Source: CAVZOY01 sp963777095 (GTDB lineage Bacteria; Actinomycetota; Actinomycetes; Mycobacteriales; Geodermatophilaceae). Taken from it: 64,000 bases of DNA. Positions within the stretch are counted from its first letter, which is position 1. Each line of letters starts with the position of its first letter. The notes beneath the pieces were generated by a model that made no database searches, was not told the origin of the DNA, and worked only from the letters and a program-made list of their open reading frames with translations. Where the stretch lies: NCBI GenBank assembly GCA_963777095.1, contig CAVZOY010000002.1, forward strand, positions 62,001 to 126,000. The letters are read 5' to 3'. The position numbers were made by a program, and so were the translations under genes. Of this stretch, positions 35,748-44,363 are shown one piece after another.

Positions 35748-37028
35748 TCAGCGCCCCGTCGCCGCCGATCGACGCCGGGCGAGGGCGTCGACGCTCGCGG
35801 CCAGCAGCAGGACGCCACCGGTGATGATGAAGTTGAGGTACGCCTGCACACCCAGCAGACCCAGCCCGTTGGCGATGATGGCGATCACCAGGCCGCCGAG
35901 CACGGCGTCGCGCACCCGCCCGCGGCCGCCGAAGAGGCTGGTGCCACCGATGACGGCAGCACCCACGGCGTAGAGCAGCGTGTTGCCCGCACCCGACCCC
36001 GGCGTCACGGATCCCAGCCGGGACGCGGCCAGGATGCCGCTGACCGCGGCCAGCGTGGAGCCGATGACGAACACCGCCACCTTGATGCGCGTGACGTTGA
36101 TGCCGGCCCGCCGCGCCGCCTCGGAGTTGCCGCCCACCGCGTAGACGTGCCGGCCGAAACCGGTCCGTCCGAGCACGAAGGTCAGCAGCAGTAGGAGCAC
36201 CACCACGATCGGGATCGCGTAGGGGATCCCGGCGAGGACGAAGTTCGGGTTGAGTGCCCGGTCCACGCTCAGCAGCGCGGTGACCCCGAAGACGACGACC
36301 GCGATGACCGCGATCTTCGCGACGACGACCAGCATCGGCTCGTGCGCCAGCCCCTTGGCGGTCTGCCGCCGGTATTTCAGCAGCTGCAGTGCCGCGTAGG
36401 CCAGCACGATGAGCACGGCCAGCACCCAGCCCAGGACCACGGGGAGGGTCTCGTTGCTGATCCCGGCGATGACCTTCTCGCGCACGGGGACCGTGCCACC
36501 CTGCCCGATGAGGCGGAGCGTGACCCCCTGCCAGCCGAGGAAGAGTGCCAGCGTCACGACGAACGACGGGATCCCGACGACGCCGACGAGGCTGCCGGTG
36601 ATCAGCCCGATGAGCGCGCCGACAGCGATCGCAGCGAGGGCGGCGACGTACCACGGTGCGTTGGCGTCGACCAGCAGCTGGGCCATGACGGCGGCGGACA
36701 CGCCGCTGACCACGCCGGCGGACAGGTCGATCTCGCCGAGCAGCAGGACGAAGACCAGGCCCATGGCGAGCACGGTGATCGGCACGGCCTGGACCAGCAG
36801 GTTCGTCAGGTTCAGCGGAGTCGGGAAGGTGTTCGGCCGGAGGATCGTGAACAGGATCCCCAGGACGACGATGCCGAGAACGGCGGGCAGCGCCCCGAGG
36901 TCGCCCCCGCGCACCTTGTCGAGATATCCCCGGACGAGGCCGCCGAGCGACGCGTCCTTGGTGTCGCCCTCGAACCCGACGGACGCGCCGCCCGGCTCCT
37001 GGCCCGTCGTCAGCGTGTTGCTCGACAT
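35748..37028 (-). CDS. Sugar ABC transporter permease (XylH/RbsC type)
   Basis: A 426-residue inner-membrane permease of the carbohydrate CUT2 family with about 10-11 helices. Typical: LNLTNLLVQAVPITVLAMGL, LLGEIDLSAGVVSGVSAAVM (the family's EIDLS motif), GIPSFVVTLALFLGWQGV, and GRTGFGRHVYAVGGNSEAAR (EAA-like coupling loop). It starts at the ATG at 37028, 3 bp after the ATPase stop. The subunits encoded upstream are the ATPase and a periplasmic binding protein, so this is the end of a three-gene operon. The substrate is probably xylose or a similar pentose by resemblance to XylFGH, not proven. Confidence 0.92.
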   Translation of the reverse strand: MSSNTLTTGQEPGGASVGFEGDTKDASLGGLVRGYLDKVRGGDLGALPAVLGIVVLGILFTILRPNTFPTPLNLTNLLVQAVPITVLAMGLVFVLLLGEIDLSAGVVSGVSAAVMAQLLVDANAPWYVAALAAIAVGALIGLITGSLVGVVGIPSFVVTLALFLGWQGVTLRLIGQGGTVPVREKVIAGISNETLPVVLGWVLAVLIVLAYAALQLLKYRRQTAKGLAHEPMLVVVAKIAVIAVVVFGVTALLSVDRALNPNFVLAGIPYAIPIVVVLLLLLTFVLGRTGFGRHVYAVGGNSEAARRAGINVTRIKVAVFVIGSTLAAVSGILAASRLGSVTPGSGAGNTLLYAVGAAVIGGTSLFGGRGRVRDAVLGGLVIAIIANGLGLLGVQAYLNFIITGGVLLLAASVDALARRRSAATGR

Positions 37029-37031
37029 GGC

Positions 37032-37841
37032 TCAGACCTCCACGGCTGCGACTTCGGCGGGCGCGATGCCGAGGTTGCCCGACCGGCCCGCCGTGATCAG
37101 CTCGATGACCTGGCTGCGGTCGACCTGGGAAATGGGCACGTCGGCCGCCATGCGACCGAGGTACAGGGCCGCCACGCGGTCGGCCACCTCGAAGACGTCG
37201 ACCATGTTGTGGCTGATGAAGACGACCGCGTGGCCGGTGTCGGCGAGCCGGCGGACCAGGTCGAGCACCTGCCGGGTCTGCGCGACGCCGAGCGCGGCGG
37301 TGGGCTCGTCCAGGATCACCAGCTTGGACTCCCAGAGCACGGCCTTCGCGATCGCCACGGTCTGCCGCTGTCCACCGGACAGGCTCGAGACCATCTGCCG
37401 CACGGACTTCAGCGTCCGCACCGAGAGCTTCCTGAGGGTGTCGCGAGCGGACTCCTCCATGGAGGTCTCGTCGAGGAGGACGCCGTTCTTGCGCTCGCGG
37501 CCGAGGAACATGTTCTGGACGACGTCCAGGTTGTCGCACAGCGCGAGGTCCTGGTAGACGACCTCGATGCCCAGGTCCGCGGCGTCGCGCGGTCCCGAGA
37601 CCGTCACGGGGTTGCCCTCGAACAGGACCTCCCCGGAGTCGATGGGGTAGATGCCGGCGATGGACTTGATCATCGTGCTCTTGCCGGCGCCGTTGTCGCC
37701 GACCAGGGCGGTGACCTGGCCGGGGAAGACCTTCATGTGCACGTCGTGCAGGACCTGGATCGCGCCGAAGCTCTTGTTGATGCCGCGGAGTTCCAGGGTG
37801 GGGGTGCTGCCGTCCACGGGACGGTCGGTCGGTTCGGACAC
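37032..37841 (-). CDS. Sugar ABC transporter ATP-binding protein (single NBD)
   Basis: A 269-residue ATPase: Walker A VGDNGAGKSTMIK near residue 45, Q-loop VVYQDLALCDNL, signature SSLSGGQRQTVAIAKAV, Walker B LVILDEPTAALG, H-loop VVFISHNM. CUT2 systems usually have a ~500-residue ATPase with two nucleotide-binding domains; here there is one, as in FrcA-like systems, so the working transporter would use a homodimer. GTG at 37841 is chosen because GAGAGG lies 7 nt upstream, excluding an Ala/Pro-rich extension. It sits between the binding-protein and permease genes. Confidence 0.92.
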   Translation of the reverse strand: MSEPTDRPVDGSTPTLELRGINKSFGAIQVLHDVHMKVFPGQVTALVGDNGAGKSTMIKSIAGIYPIDSGEVLFEGNPVTVSGPRDAADLGIEVVYQDLALCDNLDVVQNMFLGRERKNGVLLDETSMEESARDTLRKLSVRTLKSVRQMVSSLSGGQRQTVAIAKAVLWESKLVILDEPTAALGVAQTRQVLDLVRRLADTGHAVVFISHNMVDVFEVADRVAALYLGRMAADVPISQVDRSQVIELITAGRSGNLGIAPAEVAAVEV

Positions 37842-37925
37842 GCCGGGGCCTCTCGGTCGAGCTGGTGCGGACGGGGCAGTGGCTGCCGGGGCGCCCATTC
37901 TGGACGCCCCGGCAGCCGTTGACCA

Positions 37926-39032
37926 CTACTCGATGCCCAGCTCCGTGCACGCGTCGGCGAACTCGTCGACGCAGAGGTCCTCGGCCGTCACGAACTCGTC
38001 GTCGACGACGTCCTTGACGTTGTCGCGGAAGATCGACTGCGGCTCCAGGAGCACTGCCGGGACCTGTCGACCGCCCTCGGTGTCCTCCACTTCGCCGGTG
38101 GTCTCGCCCTCCTCACCGTTGAGGAGCGCCACGGCCAGCTCGGCCATCGCGTTGGCCTCCTCGCGGACCGACTTGTAGACCGTCATGCACTGGTCGCCGG
38201 CGAGGATGTTCTGCAGACCCTCGACGGTCGCGTCCTGACCGGTCACGTTCGCCGCACCGGCGGCGTCGTTGCGCTCGAGGACACCGATCACCGAGTTGGC
38301 CAGACCGTCGTTCGCCGCCAGGACACCCTGGATGTCGCCGTCGGCCTCGGTGTACATCTGCTCGAAGATCGTGGCTGCCTGCTGGTTGTCCCAGCCGGGC
38401 ACCGCCTGCTCGGCGACCTGCTTGTAGGTGGTCACCTCGTCGAGCACCTCGTGGGCGCCCTGGGCGAACAGCGTGGCGTTGTTGTCGTCCGGCGACCCGT
38501 TGAGGAAGGCGATGTTGGCGTCCTCCTCCCCGAGGCACTGCGCCAGCCCCTCGCCCTGCAGCCGGCCGACCGCGACGTTGTCGAAGGAGACGTAGTACTC
38601 CGCCGAGCCACCCAGCGTGAGCCGGTCGTAGTCGATGGTCGACACACCCTGGTTGGCGGCCTGCTGCTGGATCTGCGCGCCGGAGGCCGAGTCGAGGTTG
38701 ACGATCGCCAGCACGGTGGCGCCGCCAGTGATCATCTGTTCGGCGATGGTCGCCATCCGCTGCGCGTCGCCCTCGGCGTTCTGGATGTCGGCCTCGACGC
38801 CGGCCTCCTCGAAGGCCGCCTCGAGGAAGGGGCGGTCGAAGGACTCCCAGCGGACCGAGGACTCGGTGTCGGGAAGGATGACGCCGACCTTGCCCTCCGC
38901 CTCGCCACCTCCGCCGTCGCCGCTACCGCTGCCGGTGTCGCCGTCGCCGCTGTCGCCGCCACAGGCGGTCAGCCCGAAGACGAGCGCCGCCGCGATCGCG
39001 GTCGCCGCCCGGGTGCTCCGTCGCGCCATCAT
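37926..39032 (-). CDS. Sugar ABC transporter substrate-binding lipoprotein (XylF type)
   Basis: A 368-residue exported binding protein. The signal ends in a lipobox LTAC (Cys near residue 24) followed by a Gly/Ser/Asp linker. The mature part is a type I periplasmic binding fold: KVGVILPDTESSVRWESFDR, IQNAEGDAQRMATIAEQMIT, YDRLTLGGSAEYYVSFDNVA, FLNGSPDDNNATLFAQGAHE and VLAANDGLANSVIG. These match D-xylose-binding proteins (XylF) best. AGGGAC precedes two adjacent ATG codons (39032, 39029). It heads the operon; the 200-bp region upstream, shared with divergent fadA, is AT-richer and likely holds the control sites. Confidence 0.9.
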   Translation of the reverse strand: MMARRSTRAATAIAAALVFGLTACGGDSGDGDTGSGSGDGGGGEAEGKVGVILPDTESSVRWESFDRPFLEAAFEEAGVEADIQNAEGDAQRMATIAEQMITGGATVLAIVNLDSASGAQIQQQAANQGVSTIDYDRLTLGGSAEYYVSFDNVAVGRLQGEGLAQCLGEEDANIAFLNGSPDDNNATLFAQGAHEVLDEVTTYKQVAEQAVPGWDNQQAATIFEQMYTEADGDIQGVLAANDGLANSVIGVLERNDAAGAANVTGQDATVEGLQNILAGDQCMTVYKSVREEANAMAELAVALLNGEEGETTGEVEDTEGGRQVPAVLLEPQSIFRDNVKDVVDDEFVTAEDLCVDEFADACTELGIE

Positions 39033-39238
39033 GTCCCTGCCATTTCGTTGGGGTCGTGAACCAATTCCGGCGGGTCAGTTTGCTCAGGGTCGGCTGTGAC
39101 CGCAAGCACACTGCGCGTCCGTGACCTGCCCGTGACCCGCCGTCCGCCCGTTCGGGCTCGCCCCGGACATTACCGGCGGGTAACTTGAGCGGGCCGCACC
39201 GCACCGACGCGGCGCGTTCGATCGACCGCGGAGGTCCT

Positions 39239-40462
39239 GTGTCATCAGAACAGCGACGGCCACGCTCGCTGCGCGAGGTCGTCTTCGTCGACGGCGTGCG
39301 CACCCCCTTCGGCAAGGCCGGCCCGAAGGGCCTCTACGCCGAGACCCGCGCCGACGACCTGGTGGTCCGCTGCATCCGCGAGCTGGTCCGCCGCAACCCC
39401 GGGCTGCCGCCGGAGCGGATCGACGAGGTGGCCATCGCCGCGACGACCCAGATCGGCGACCAGGGCCTGACGATCGGCCGCACCGCGGCACTGCTCGCCG
39501 GGCTGCCGAAGTCCGTCCCCGGCTACGCGATCGACCGGATGTGCGCCGGCGCCATGACCGCTGTGACGACGACGGCGTCCGGGATCGCCTTCGGCGCCTA
39601 CGACGTCGCCATCGCCGGCGGGGTCGAGCACATGGGGCACCACCCGATGGGCGAGGGCGTCGACCCCAACCCCCGGTTCGTCTCCGAGAAGCTCGTCGAC
39701 GAGTCGGCACTGGTCATGGGCTCGACCGCCGAGAACCTGCACGACCGCTTTCCGCACCTGACCAGGGAGCGGGCCGACGCGTTCGCGCTGGCCAGCCAGC
39801 AGAGATACGCCAAGGCGGTCGCCAACGGGCAGATCGGCCCCGAACTGGTGCCGATCGCCACCCGCTCGGCGGAGCAGGGCTGGGGCCTCGCGACGGCGGA
39901 CGAGCCGCCGCGGCCGGGCACCACGCTCGAGGGCCTCGCCGACCTGAAGACGCCGTTCCGCCCGCACGGCCACGTGACGGCGGGCAACGCTGCGGGCCTG
40001 AACGACGGCGCCACCGCGTGCCTGCTGGCCGAGGAGTCCGTCGCCCGTGAACTCGGCCTGACCGCCGGCATGCGGCTGGTCGGCTACGGCTTCGCCGGCG
40101 TCGAGCCCGAGGTCATGGGCGTCGGTCCGGTGCCCTCGACGAAGAGGGCGCTCGCCCGCACCGGCCTGTCGATCGACGACATCGGCCTGTTCGAGCTCAA
40201 CGAGGCCTTCGCCGTCCAGGTGCTGGCGTTCCTCGACTCCTTCGGGATCGCCGACGACGACGAGCGGGTCAACCCGTGGGGCGGCGCGATCGCCGTCGGC
40301 CACCCGCTGGCCTCCTCCGGCGTGCGGCTGATGACCCAGCTGTCCCGCCAGTTCGCCGAGCGGCCGGACGTCCGTTACGGCCTCACCGCCATGTGCATCG
40401 GCATCGGCATGGGCGGCACCGTGATCTGGGAGAACCCGAACTGGGAAGGGGCAGCCGCATGA
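39239..40462 (+). CDS. fadA: Acetyl-CoA C-acyltransferase (thiolase), beta-oxidation
   Basis: A 407-residue thiolase that cleaves 3-ketoacyl-CoA. The active-site Cys is in DRMCAGAMTAVTTTASG (near residue 101), then GGVEHMGHHPMGEGVD, the NEAFAVQVLAF loop, GGAIAVGHPLASSGVRLMTQ (His) and the C-terminal Cys in MCIGIGMGGTV. GTG at 39239 is chosen by the GGAGG 5 nt upstream. Its stop overlaps the ATG of fadB (ATGA), so the two subunits of the multienzyme complex are translationally coupled. Confidence 0.95.
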   Translation: MSSEQRRPRSLREVVFVDGVRTPFGKAGPKGLYAETRADDLVVRCIRELVRRNPGLPPERIDEVAIAATTQIGDQGLTIGRTAALLAGLPKSVPGYAIDRMCAGAMTAVTTTASGIAFGAYDVAIAGGVEHMGHHPMGEGVDPNPRFVSEKLVDESALVMGSTAENLHDRFPHLTRERADAFALASQQRYAKAVANGQIGPELVPIATRSAEQGWGLATADEPPRPGTTLEGLADLKTPFRPHGHVTAGNAAGLNDGATACLLAEESVARELGLTAGMRLVGYGFAGVEPEVMGVGPVPSTKRALARTGLSIDDIGLFELNEAFAVQVLAFLDSFGIADDDERVNPWGGAIAVGHPLASSGVRLMTQLSRQFAERPDVRYGLTAMCIGIGMGGTVIWENPNWEGAAA

Positions 40463-42594
40463 CCGCGGTCTTCGAGGACGAGGTCGTGACGCAGGCGCAC
40501 GTCCGGTATCTGCGCGTGCCCGGTCTCGCCGGCGAGCTGGCGCTGATCACCCTGGACAACGGGCACGACCACACCCGCCCGTCGACCTTCGGCCCCGGCG
40601 GACTGGCCTCGCTGGACGCCGCGCTCGACGACATCGCGGCGCACTCCCCCGCTCCGGCCGCGGTCGCCGTCACCGGCAAGCCGTTCATCTTCGCCGTCGG
40701 CGCCGACCTCTCCGGCGTTCCGTCGATCGCCTCGTCCGAGCAGGCGCGGGAGATCGCCGAGACCGGCCACCGGGTGTTCCGCCGGCTGAAGGACTCCTCC
40801 GTCCCGACGTTCGCCTTCGTCAACGGCGCCGCGCTCGGCGGCGGCCTGGAACTGGCCCTGCACTGCCACTACCGGTCGATCGCGACGACCTCGGTGGTCG
40901 CCTTTCCCGAGGTCTTCCTCGGCCTGGTGCCCGGCTGGGGCGGCACGCAGCTGCTGCCGAACCTGATCGGCATCGACCCGGCGGTCACGGTGATCGTCGA
41001 GAACGCCCTCGCGCAGAACAGGATGCTGCCCGGCCCGAAGGCGGCGAAGCTCGGTATGGCCGACGTGCTCCTCGAGCCCGCCGACTTCCTCGAGCGGTCG
41101 CTCGAGTGGGCGGCCGGCGTGGTGTCGGGCGACGTGACCGTCGCGCGGCCGGACGTCGACCGCGCCGGCTGGGACGACGCCATTCCGCGGGCCCGCGATC
41201 TCGTGGCGGCCCGCACCCGCAACGCCTCCCCCGGCGCGCTGCGCGCGGTCGAGCTTCTCGACCTCGCGCGGGCCGGCGTCGACGGCGACGCCTTCATCGC
41301 GGGCACGGCCGCCGAGGACCAGGCCCTGGCCGACCTGCTGATGAGCGAGGAGCTGCGCGCCTCGCTCTACTCGTTCGACCTGGTCAACAAGCGGGCCAAG
41401 CGGCCGGCCGGTGCGCCGGACAAGGCGCTGGCCCGCACGGTCACCAAGGTCGGCGTCGTCGGCGCCGGTCTCATGGCCTCGCAGCTGGCGCTGCTGCTCG
41501 TGCGGCAGCTCGCGGTGCCCGTCGTCCTCACCGACATCGACCAGGCACGCGTCGACAAGGGCGTCGCCTACGTGCACGGCGAGCTCGGCAAGCTGGCCTC
41601 GCGCGGCCGGCTGAGCCCCGACGCGCTCAACCGGCTCACGGGTCTGGTCACCGGCTCGCTGTCCAAGGACGCCTTCGCCGACGCCGACCTGGTGATCGAG
41701 GCCGTGTTCGAGGAGCTGTCGGTCAAGCAGCAGGTGTTCGCCGAGGTCGAGGCGGTCGTCTCGCCGGAGTGCGTGCTGGCCACCAACACCTCGGCGCTGT
41801 CGGTGACCGAGATGGCGTCCAAGCTCGAGCACCCCGAGCGGGTCGTCGGCCTGCACTTCTTCAACCCGGTCGCCGTCCTGCCGCTGCTGGAGGTGGTGCG
41901 CGCCGAGCGCACGGACGACGCCACCCTGGCCACGGCGTTCGCCGTCGGGCGGTCGCTGAAGAAGTCGTGCGTGCTGGTCGCCGACGCACCCGCGTTCGTG
42001 GTCAACCGGCTGCTCACCCGCTTCCTCGGCGAGATCACCTCGTCGGTCGAGCAGGGGACGCCGGTCGCCGTCGCCGACCGGGCGCTGGACCCGCTGGGCC
42101 TGCCGATGACGCCGTTCGAGTTGCTCACGCTCGTCGGCCCGCCGGTCGCCCTGCACGTCGCGGAGCGGATGCACGAGGCCTTCCCCGACCGCTTCGCCGT
42201 CGGCGAGGGGCTGCGACGGATGGTCGAGCTCGGCAAGTCCTCGGTCTACAGCGAGCCGGGTGTGGTCGACCCCGACCTGGCCGGGATCGATGCGGGCGAC
42301 TCGCCGCTGACCGAGGCCGAGGTGCGCGAGCGGGCGGAACGGGCCCTGGCCGAGGAGATCCGGCTGATGCTCGACGAGGGCGTCGTCCAGGCGGTGCAGG
42401 ACGTCGACCTGTGCATGCTGCTCGGTGCCGGCTGGCCGTTCTGGCTGGGCGGGATCTCGCCGCACCTCGACCGCACCGGCGTCTCCGAGGCGGTCACCGG
42501 CAGGCGCTTCCTGCCGCCGGGCGTCGCCTCGCTGCCCGTCGACGGTGATCAGGTGAGGCGGATTCAAGGAGCGGTCGCAACACCCGCGGAATGA
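40459..42594 (+). CDS. fadB: 3-hydroxyacyl-CoA dehydrogenase/enoyl-CoA hydratase FadB, 3' end altered by IS30
   Basis: A 711-residue multifunctional beta-oxidation subunit. Residues 1-190 are the enoyl-CoA hydratase (VGADLSGVPSIASSEQ, GAALGGGLELALHCHY, LVPGWGGTQLLPN). From about residue 330 the NAD-binding fold follows (KVGVVGAGLMASQLALLLV, ATNTSALSVTEMA, GLHFFNPVAVLPLLEVV with catalytic His), then two C-terminal helical domains ending GWPFWLGGISPHLDRTG. The last residues (after RFLPPGVASLPVDGDQV) come from the left end of an IS30 element, which also supplies the stop codon at 42592. Only the very tail is changed, so the enzyme may still work. Confidence 0.93.
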   Translation: MTAVFEDEVVTQAHVRYLRVPGLAGELALITLDNGHDHTRPSTFGPGGLASLDAALDDIAAHSPAPAAVAVTGKPFIFAVGADLSGVPSIASSEQAREIAETGHRVFRRLKDSSVPTFAFVNGAALGGGLELALHCHYRSIATTSVVAFPEVFLGLVPGWGGTQLLPNLIGIDPAVTVIVENALAQNRMLPGPKAAKLGMADVLLEPADFLERSLEWAAGVVSGDVTVARPDVDRAGWDDAIPRARDLVAARTRNASPGALRAVELLDLARAGVDGDAFIAGTAAEDQALADLLMSEELRASLYSFDLVNKRAKRPAGAPDKALARTVTKVGVVGAGLMASQLALLLVRQLAVPVVLTDIDQARVDKGVAYVHGELGKLASRGRLSPDALNRLTGLVTGSLSKDAFADADLVIEAVFEELSVKQQVFAEVEAVVSPECVLATNTSALSVTEMASKLEHPERVVGLHFFNPVAVLPLLEVVRAERTDDATLATAFAVGRSLKKSCVLVADAPAFVVNRLLTRFLGEITSSVEQGTPVAVADRALDPLGLPMTPFELLTLVGPPVALHVAERMHEAFPDRFAVGEGLRRMVELGKSSVYSEPGVVDPDLAGIDAGDSPLTEAEVRERAERALAEEIRLMLDEGVVQAVQDVDLCMLLGAGWPFWLGGISPHLDRTGVSEAVTGRRFLPPGVASLPVDGDQVRRIQGAVATPAE

Positions 42595-43751
42595 TCGCCG
42601 AACAGTAGTGGGCCGATGACTTCGTCGGGCTTGAGCCAGCCGAGGGTCTTGCGGGGGCGGTCGTTGAGCTCGGCGGCGATGGCGGCGAGGTCTTGGGGGC
42701 TGTGCACCGAGAGGTCGGTGCCCTTGGGGAGGTACTGGCGGAGCAGTCCGTTGGTGTTCTCGTTGGTGCCGCGCTGCCAGGGGGCGTGCGGATCGCAGAA
42801 GTAGATGGGCAGGTCGGCGGCGATGCTGATCTGCTGGTGGTTGCGCATCTCCAGGCCCTGGTCCCAGGTCAGCGAGCGGCGCAGCTGGGCCGGCAGCGCG
42901 GTCATGGCCTCGACCACGGCCTGTTCGAAGGCGGGCAGGTCGTGCGGGCCGGGCAGGTGCAGCAGGAGGAGGAACCGAGTACTGCGCTCGACCAGGGTGG
43001 CGACCGCCGAGCGGTGGTTCGCGCCGACCACGAGGTCGCCCTCCCAGTGCCCGGGCACGGCCCGGTCGTCGGCTTCGGACGGCCGTTCGGAGATCATGGT
43101 CTTGCCCGGGATCCGCCGGTCAGGACCGGAGCGGCCGTCGACCCGCCGGCGTGGCTTGCGGATGGCCCGGCCGGTGCGCAGTCGCCGGGTGAGATCCCTG
43201 CGCAGCTCGCCGCGCGCCTGGACGAACAGCGACTGGTAGATCGTCTCGTGGGAGATCCGCATGGACTCATCGTCGGGGAAGTCGACCGTGAGCCGGGCGG
43301 CGATCGCCGCCGGTGACCAGTGCTTCTCCAGCCCTTCCTGCACCCGGGCGCGCAGCCGTTCGTCGGCCAGCTTGCGGGGCTTCGGGCGGCGCCGCCGGGA
43401 CTCGGCGGCAGCCTGTGCGGCCACCGCCCGATAGGGCCGGCCCGCCCGACCGTTGAGGGCGATCTCCCGGCTGATCGAGGACGGCGAGCGGTCGATGCGG
43501 CGGCCGATCGCCCGCATCGACTCGCGCCGTTCCAGACCGCAGGCGATCTCCTCCCGCTCGGCCAGGCTCAGATATCGGCCGGTCGGCTCGCTCAGTTCGA
43601 CAGGTGACACCCCGCCACACTCGCGGAACCATCGAAAGCCACGGTCCTGGGACACACCGGCCCGCTTCGCCGCGGCCACGGTGGGCAGCCCCTCCCGGAC
43701 CCCTCGCCAGAACGCCCGCCGCAGATGCTGCAGCTCCGCCGTCCTCGCCAT
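42564..43751 (-). CDS. IS30 family transposase
   Basis: A 395-residue DDE transposase. The N-terminus has IS30-type helix-turn-helices (AKRAGVSQDRGFRWFRECGG; LSLAEREEIACGLERRESMR; IGRRIDRSPSSISREIALNG). The catalytic acids are in HWEGDLVVG, SLTWDQGLEM and GTNENTNGLLRQYLPKGTDL. Full length with no frame break, so the element may still be active. ATG at 43751. Confidence 0.96.
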   Translation of the reverse strand: MARTAELQHLRRAFWRGVREGLPTVAAAKRAGVSQDRGFRWFRECGGVSPVELSEPTGRYLSLAEREEIACGLERRESMRAIGRRIDRSPSSISREIALNGRAGRPYRAVAAQAAAESRRRRPKPRKLADERLRARVQEGLEKHWSPAAIAARLTVDFPDDESMRISHETIYQSLFVQARGELRRDLTRRLRTGRAIRKPRRRVDGRSGPDRRIPGKTMISERPSEADDRAVPGHWEGDLVVGANHRSAVATLVERSTRFLLLLHLPGPHDLPAFEQAVVEAMTALPAQLRRSLTWDQGLEMRNHQQISIAADLPIYFCDPHAPWQRGTNENTNGLLRQYLPKGTDLSVHSPQDLAAIAAELNDRPRKTLGWLKPDEVIGPLLFGDHSAGVATAP

Positions 43752-43795
43752 GCCCTGACACCTCGCTCAGTCAGGGTGTTGCGACGACCCCTTGA
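42564..43795 (-). mobile_element. IS30-family insertion sequence
   Basis: A 1.23-kb element with 22-bp terminal inverted repeats: TCAAGG at both ends, then a variable 4 bases, then GTCGCAACACCC (19 of 22 positions match). It holds one transposase gene on the minus strand whose stop codon TGA is the outermost triplet. There is no direct repeat at the junctions (AT on the left, GC on the right). Just outside lie GGTGATCAGGT (left) and ACCTGATCACC (right), an 11-bp inverted repeat, consistent with the palindromic target preference of some IS30 elements. It has replaced the natural 3' end of fadB. Confidence 0.9.
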
Positions 43796-43810
43796 GCCCG
43801 GCTGACCTGA

Positions 43811-44046
43811 TCACCAGGGGTCGTGGCTCAGGGTCGACCGTGAGCCAGGACCCCACCAGCTGAGCCAGGACGCCGGGTCACGTGGTCGCGGCCACGCGCA
43901 CACCATGGCCCGGGCGATGGCCGACGAGTCCAGCGAGGTGCGGGCCCAGATCTGCAGGGCCGCGCGCGGGTGAGCCCGACGCCCAGCCAGCCGCCGAGCA
44001 GCGCGGCGACCGGGACCAGCAGGAGGGTGGGCGTCACGGCCCGCAT
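43811..44046 (-). pseudogene. Remnant of a small membrane protein gene
   Basis: ATG at 44046 starts MRAVTPTLLLVPVAALLGGW, one transmembrane helix; the frame then turns to Arg/Pro junk. A -1-type shift near 43968 connects it to LQIWARTSLDSSAIARAMVC, which reads like natural protein, but further on the sequence runs into the inverted repeat at 43817-43854. Probably a gene truncated from its 3' side by mobile DNA. Family not recognised. Confidence 0.35.
43817..43854. repeat. Long inverted repeat next to the IS element
   Basis: GGGGTCGTGGCTCA (43817-43830), 10-nt loop, TGAGCCAGGACCCC (43841-43854): 14-bp arms with one mismatch. A further GGTCCTGGCTCA-like copy lies nearby at about 43861-43873 (minus-strand sense). 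It could be a terminator or the end of a second, decayed mobile element. Confidence 0.5.
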
Positions 44047-44062
44047 CCTCCCGGCCGGGCCG

Positions 44063-44359
44063 TCAGGGTGAGCGGAACTTCGAGGTGAGGCTGTCCATCG
44101 TCCGGTCGACCGAGGCGACCTTGAGGTGCGAGAGCCCGGACGTCGCCCCGGCGGCGAGCATCGCCTCGTGGGCGGCGCGCAGGGTGGCCCACACGGCGTC
44201 GGCGTCGCCCTCGAGCGTGGTGCCCAGCGCCCCCACCTCGTAGCGCAGCCCCGAGGCGGCGATCACCGCGATGGCCGCCTCGACGTGTGCGTGTGGGTCG
44301 TCGGCGGTGCCGGGCGGCGAGGGCGCCACCTGGATCTCGGCGATGACGGAACCGGGCAC
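44063..44359 (-). CDS. MTH1187/YkoF-type thiamine-binding protein
   Basis: A 98-residue protein of the DUF77/MTH1187 family, small alpha/beta domains that bind thiamine pyrimidine. Core: VIAEIQVAPSPPGTADDPHA, YEVGALGTTLEGDADAVWAT and AGATSGLSHLKVASVDRTMD. GTG at 44359 (VPGSVIAEI), 4 bp after the dxs stop, so the gene is co-transcribed with dxs, a thiamine-diphosphate enzyme; this supports a thiamine link but does not prove a function. Confidence 0.9.
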   Translation of the reverse strand: MPGSVIAEIQVAPSPPGTADDPHAHVEAAIAVIAASGLRYEVGALGTTLEGDADAVWATLRAAHEAMLAAGATSGLSHLKVASVDRTMDSLTSKFRSP

Positions 44360-44363
44360 GGGC

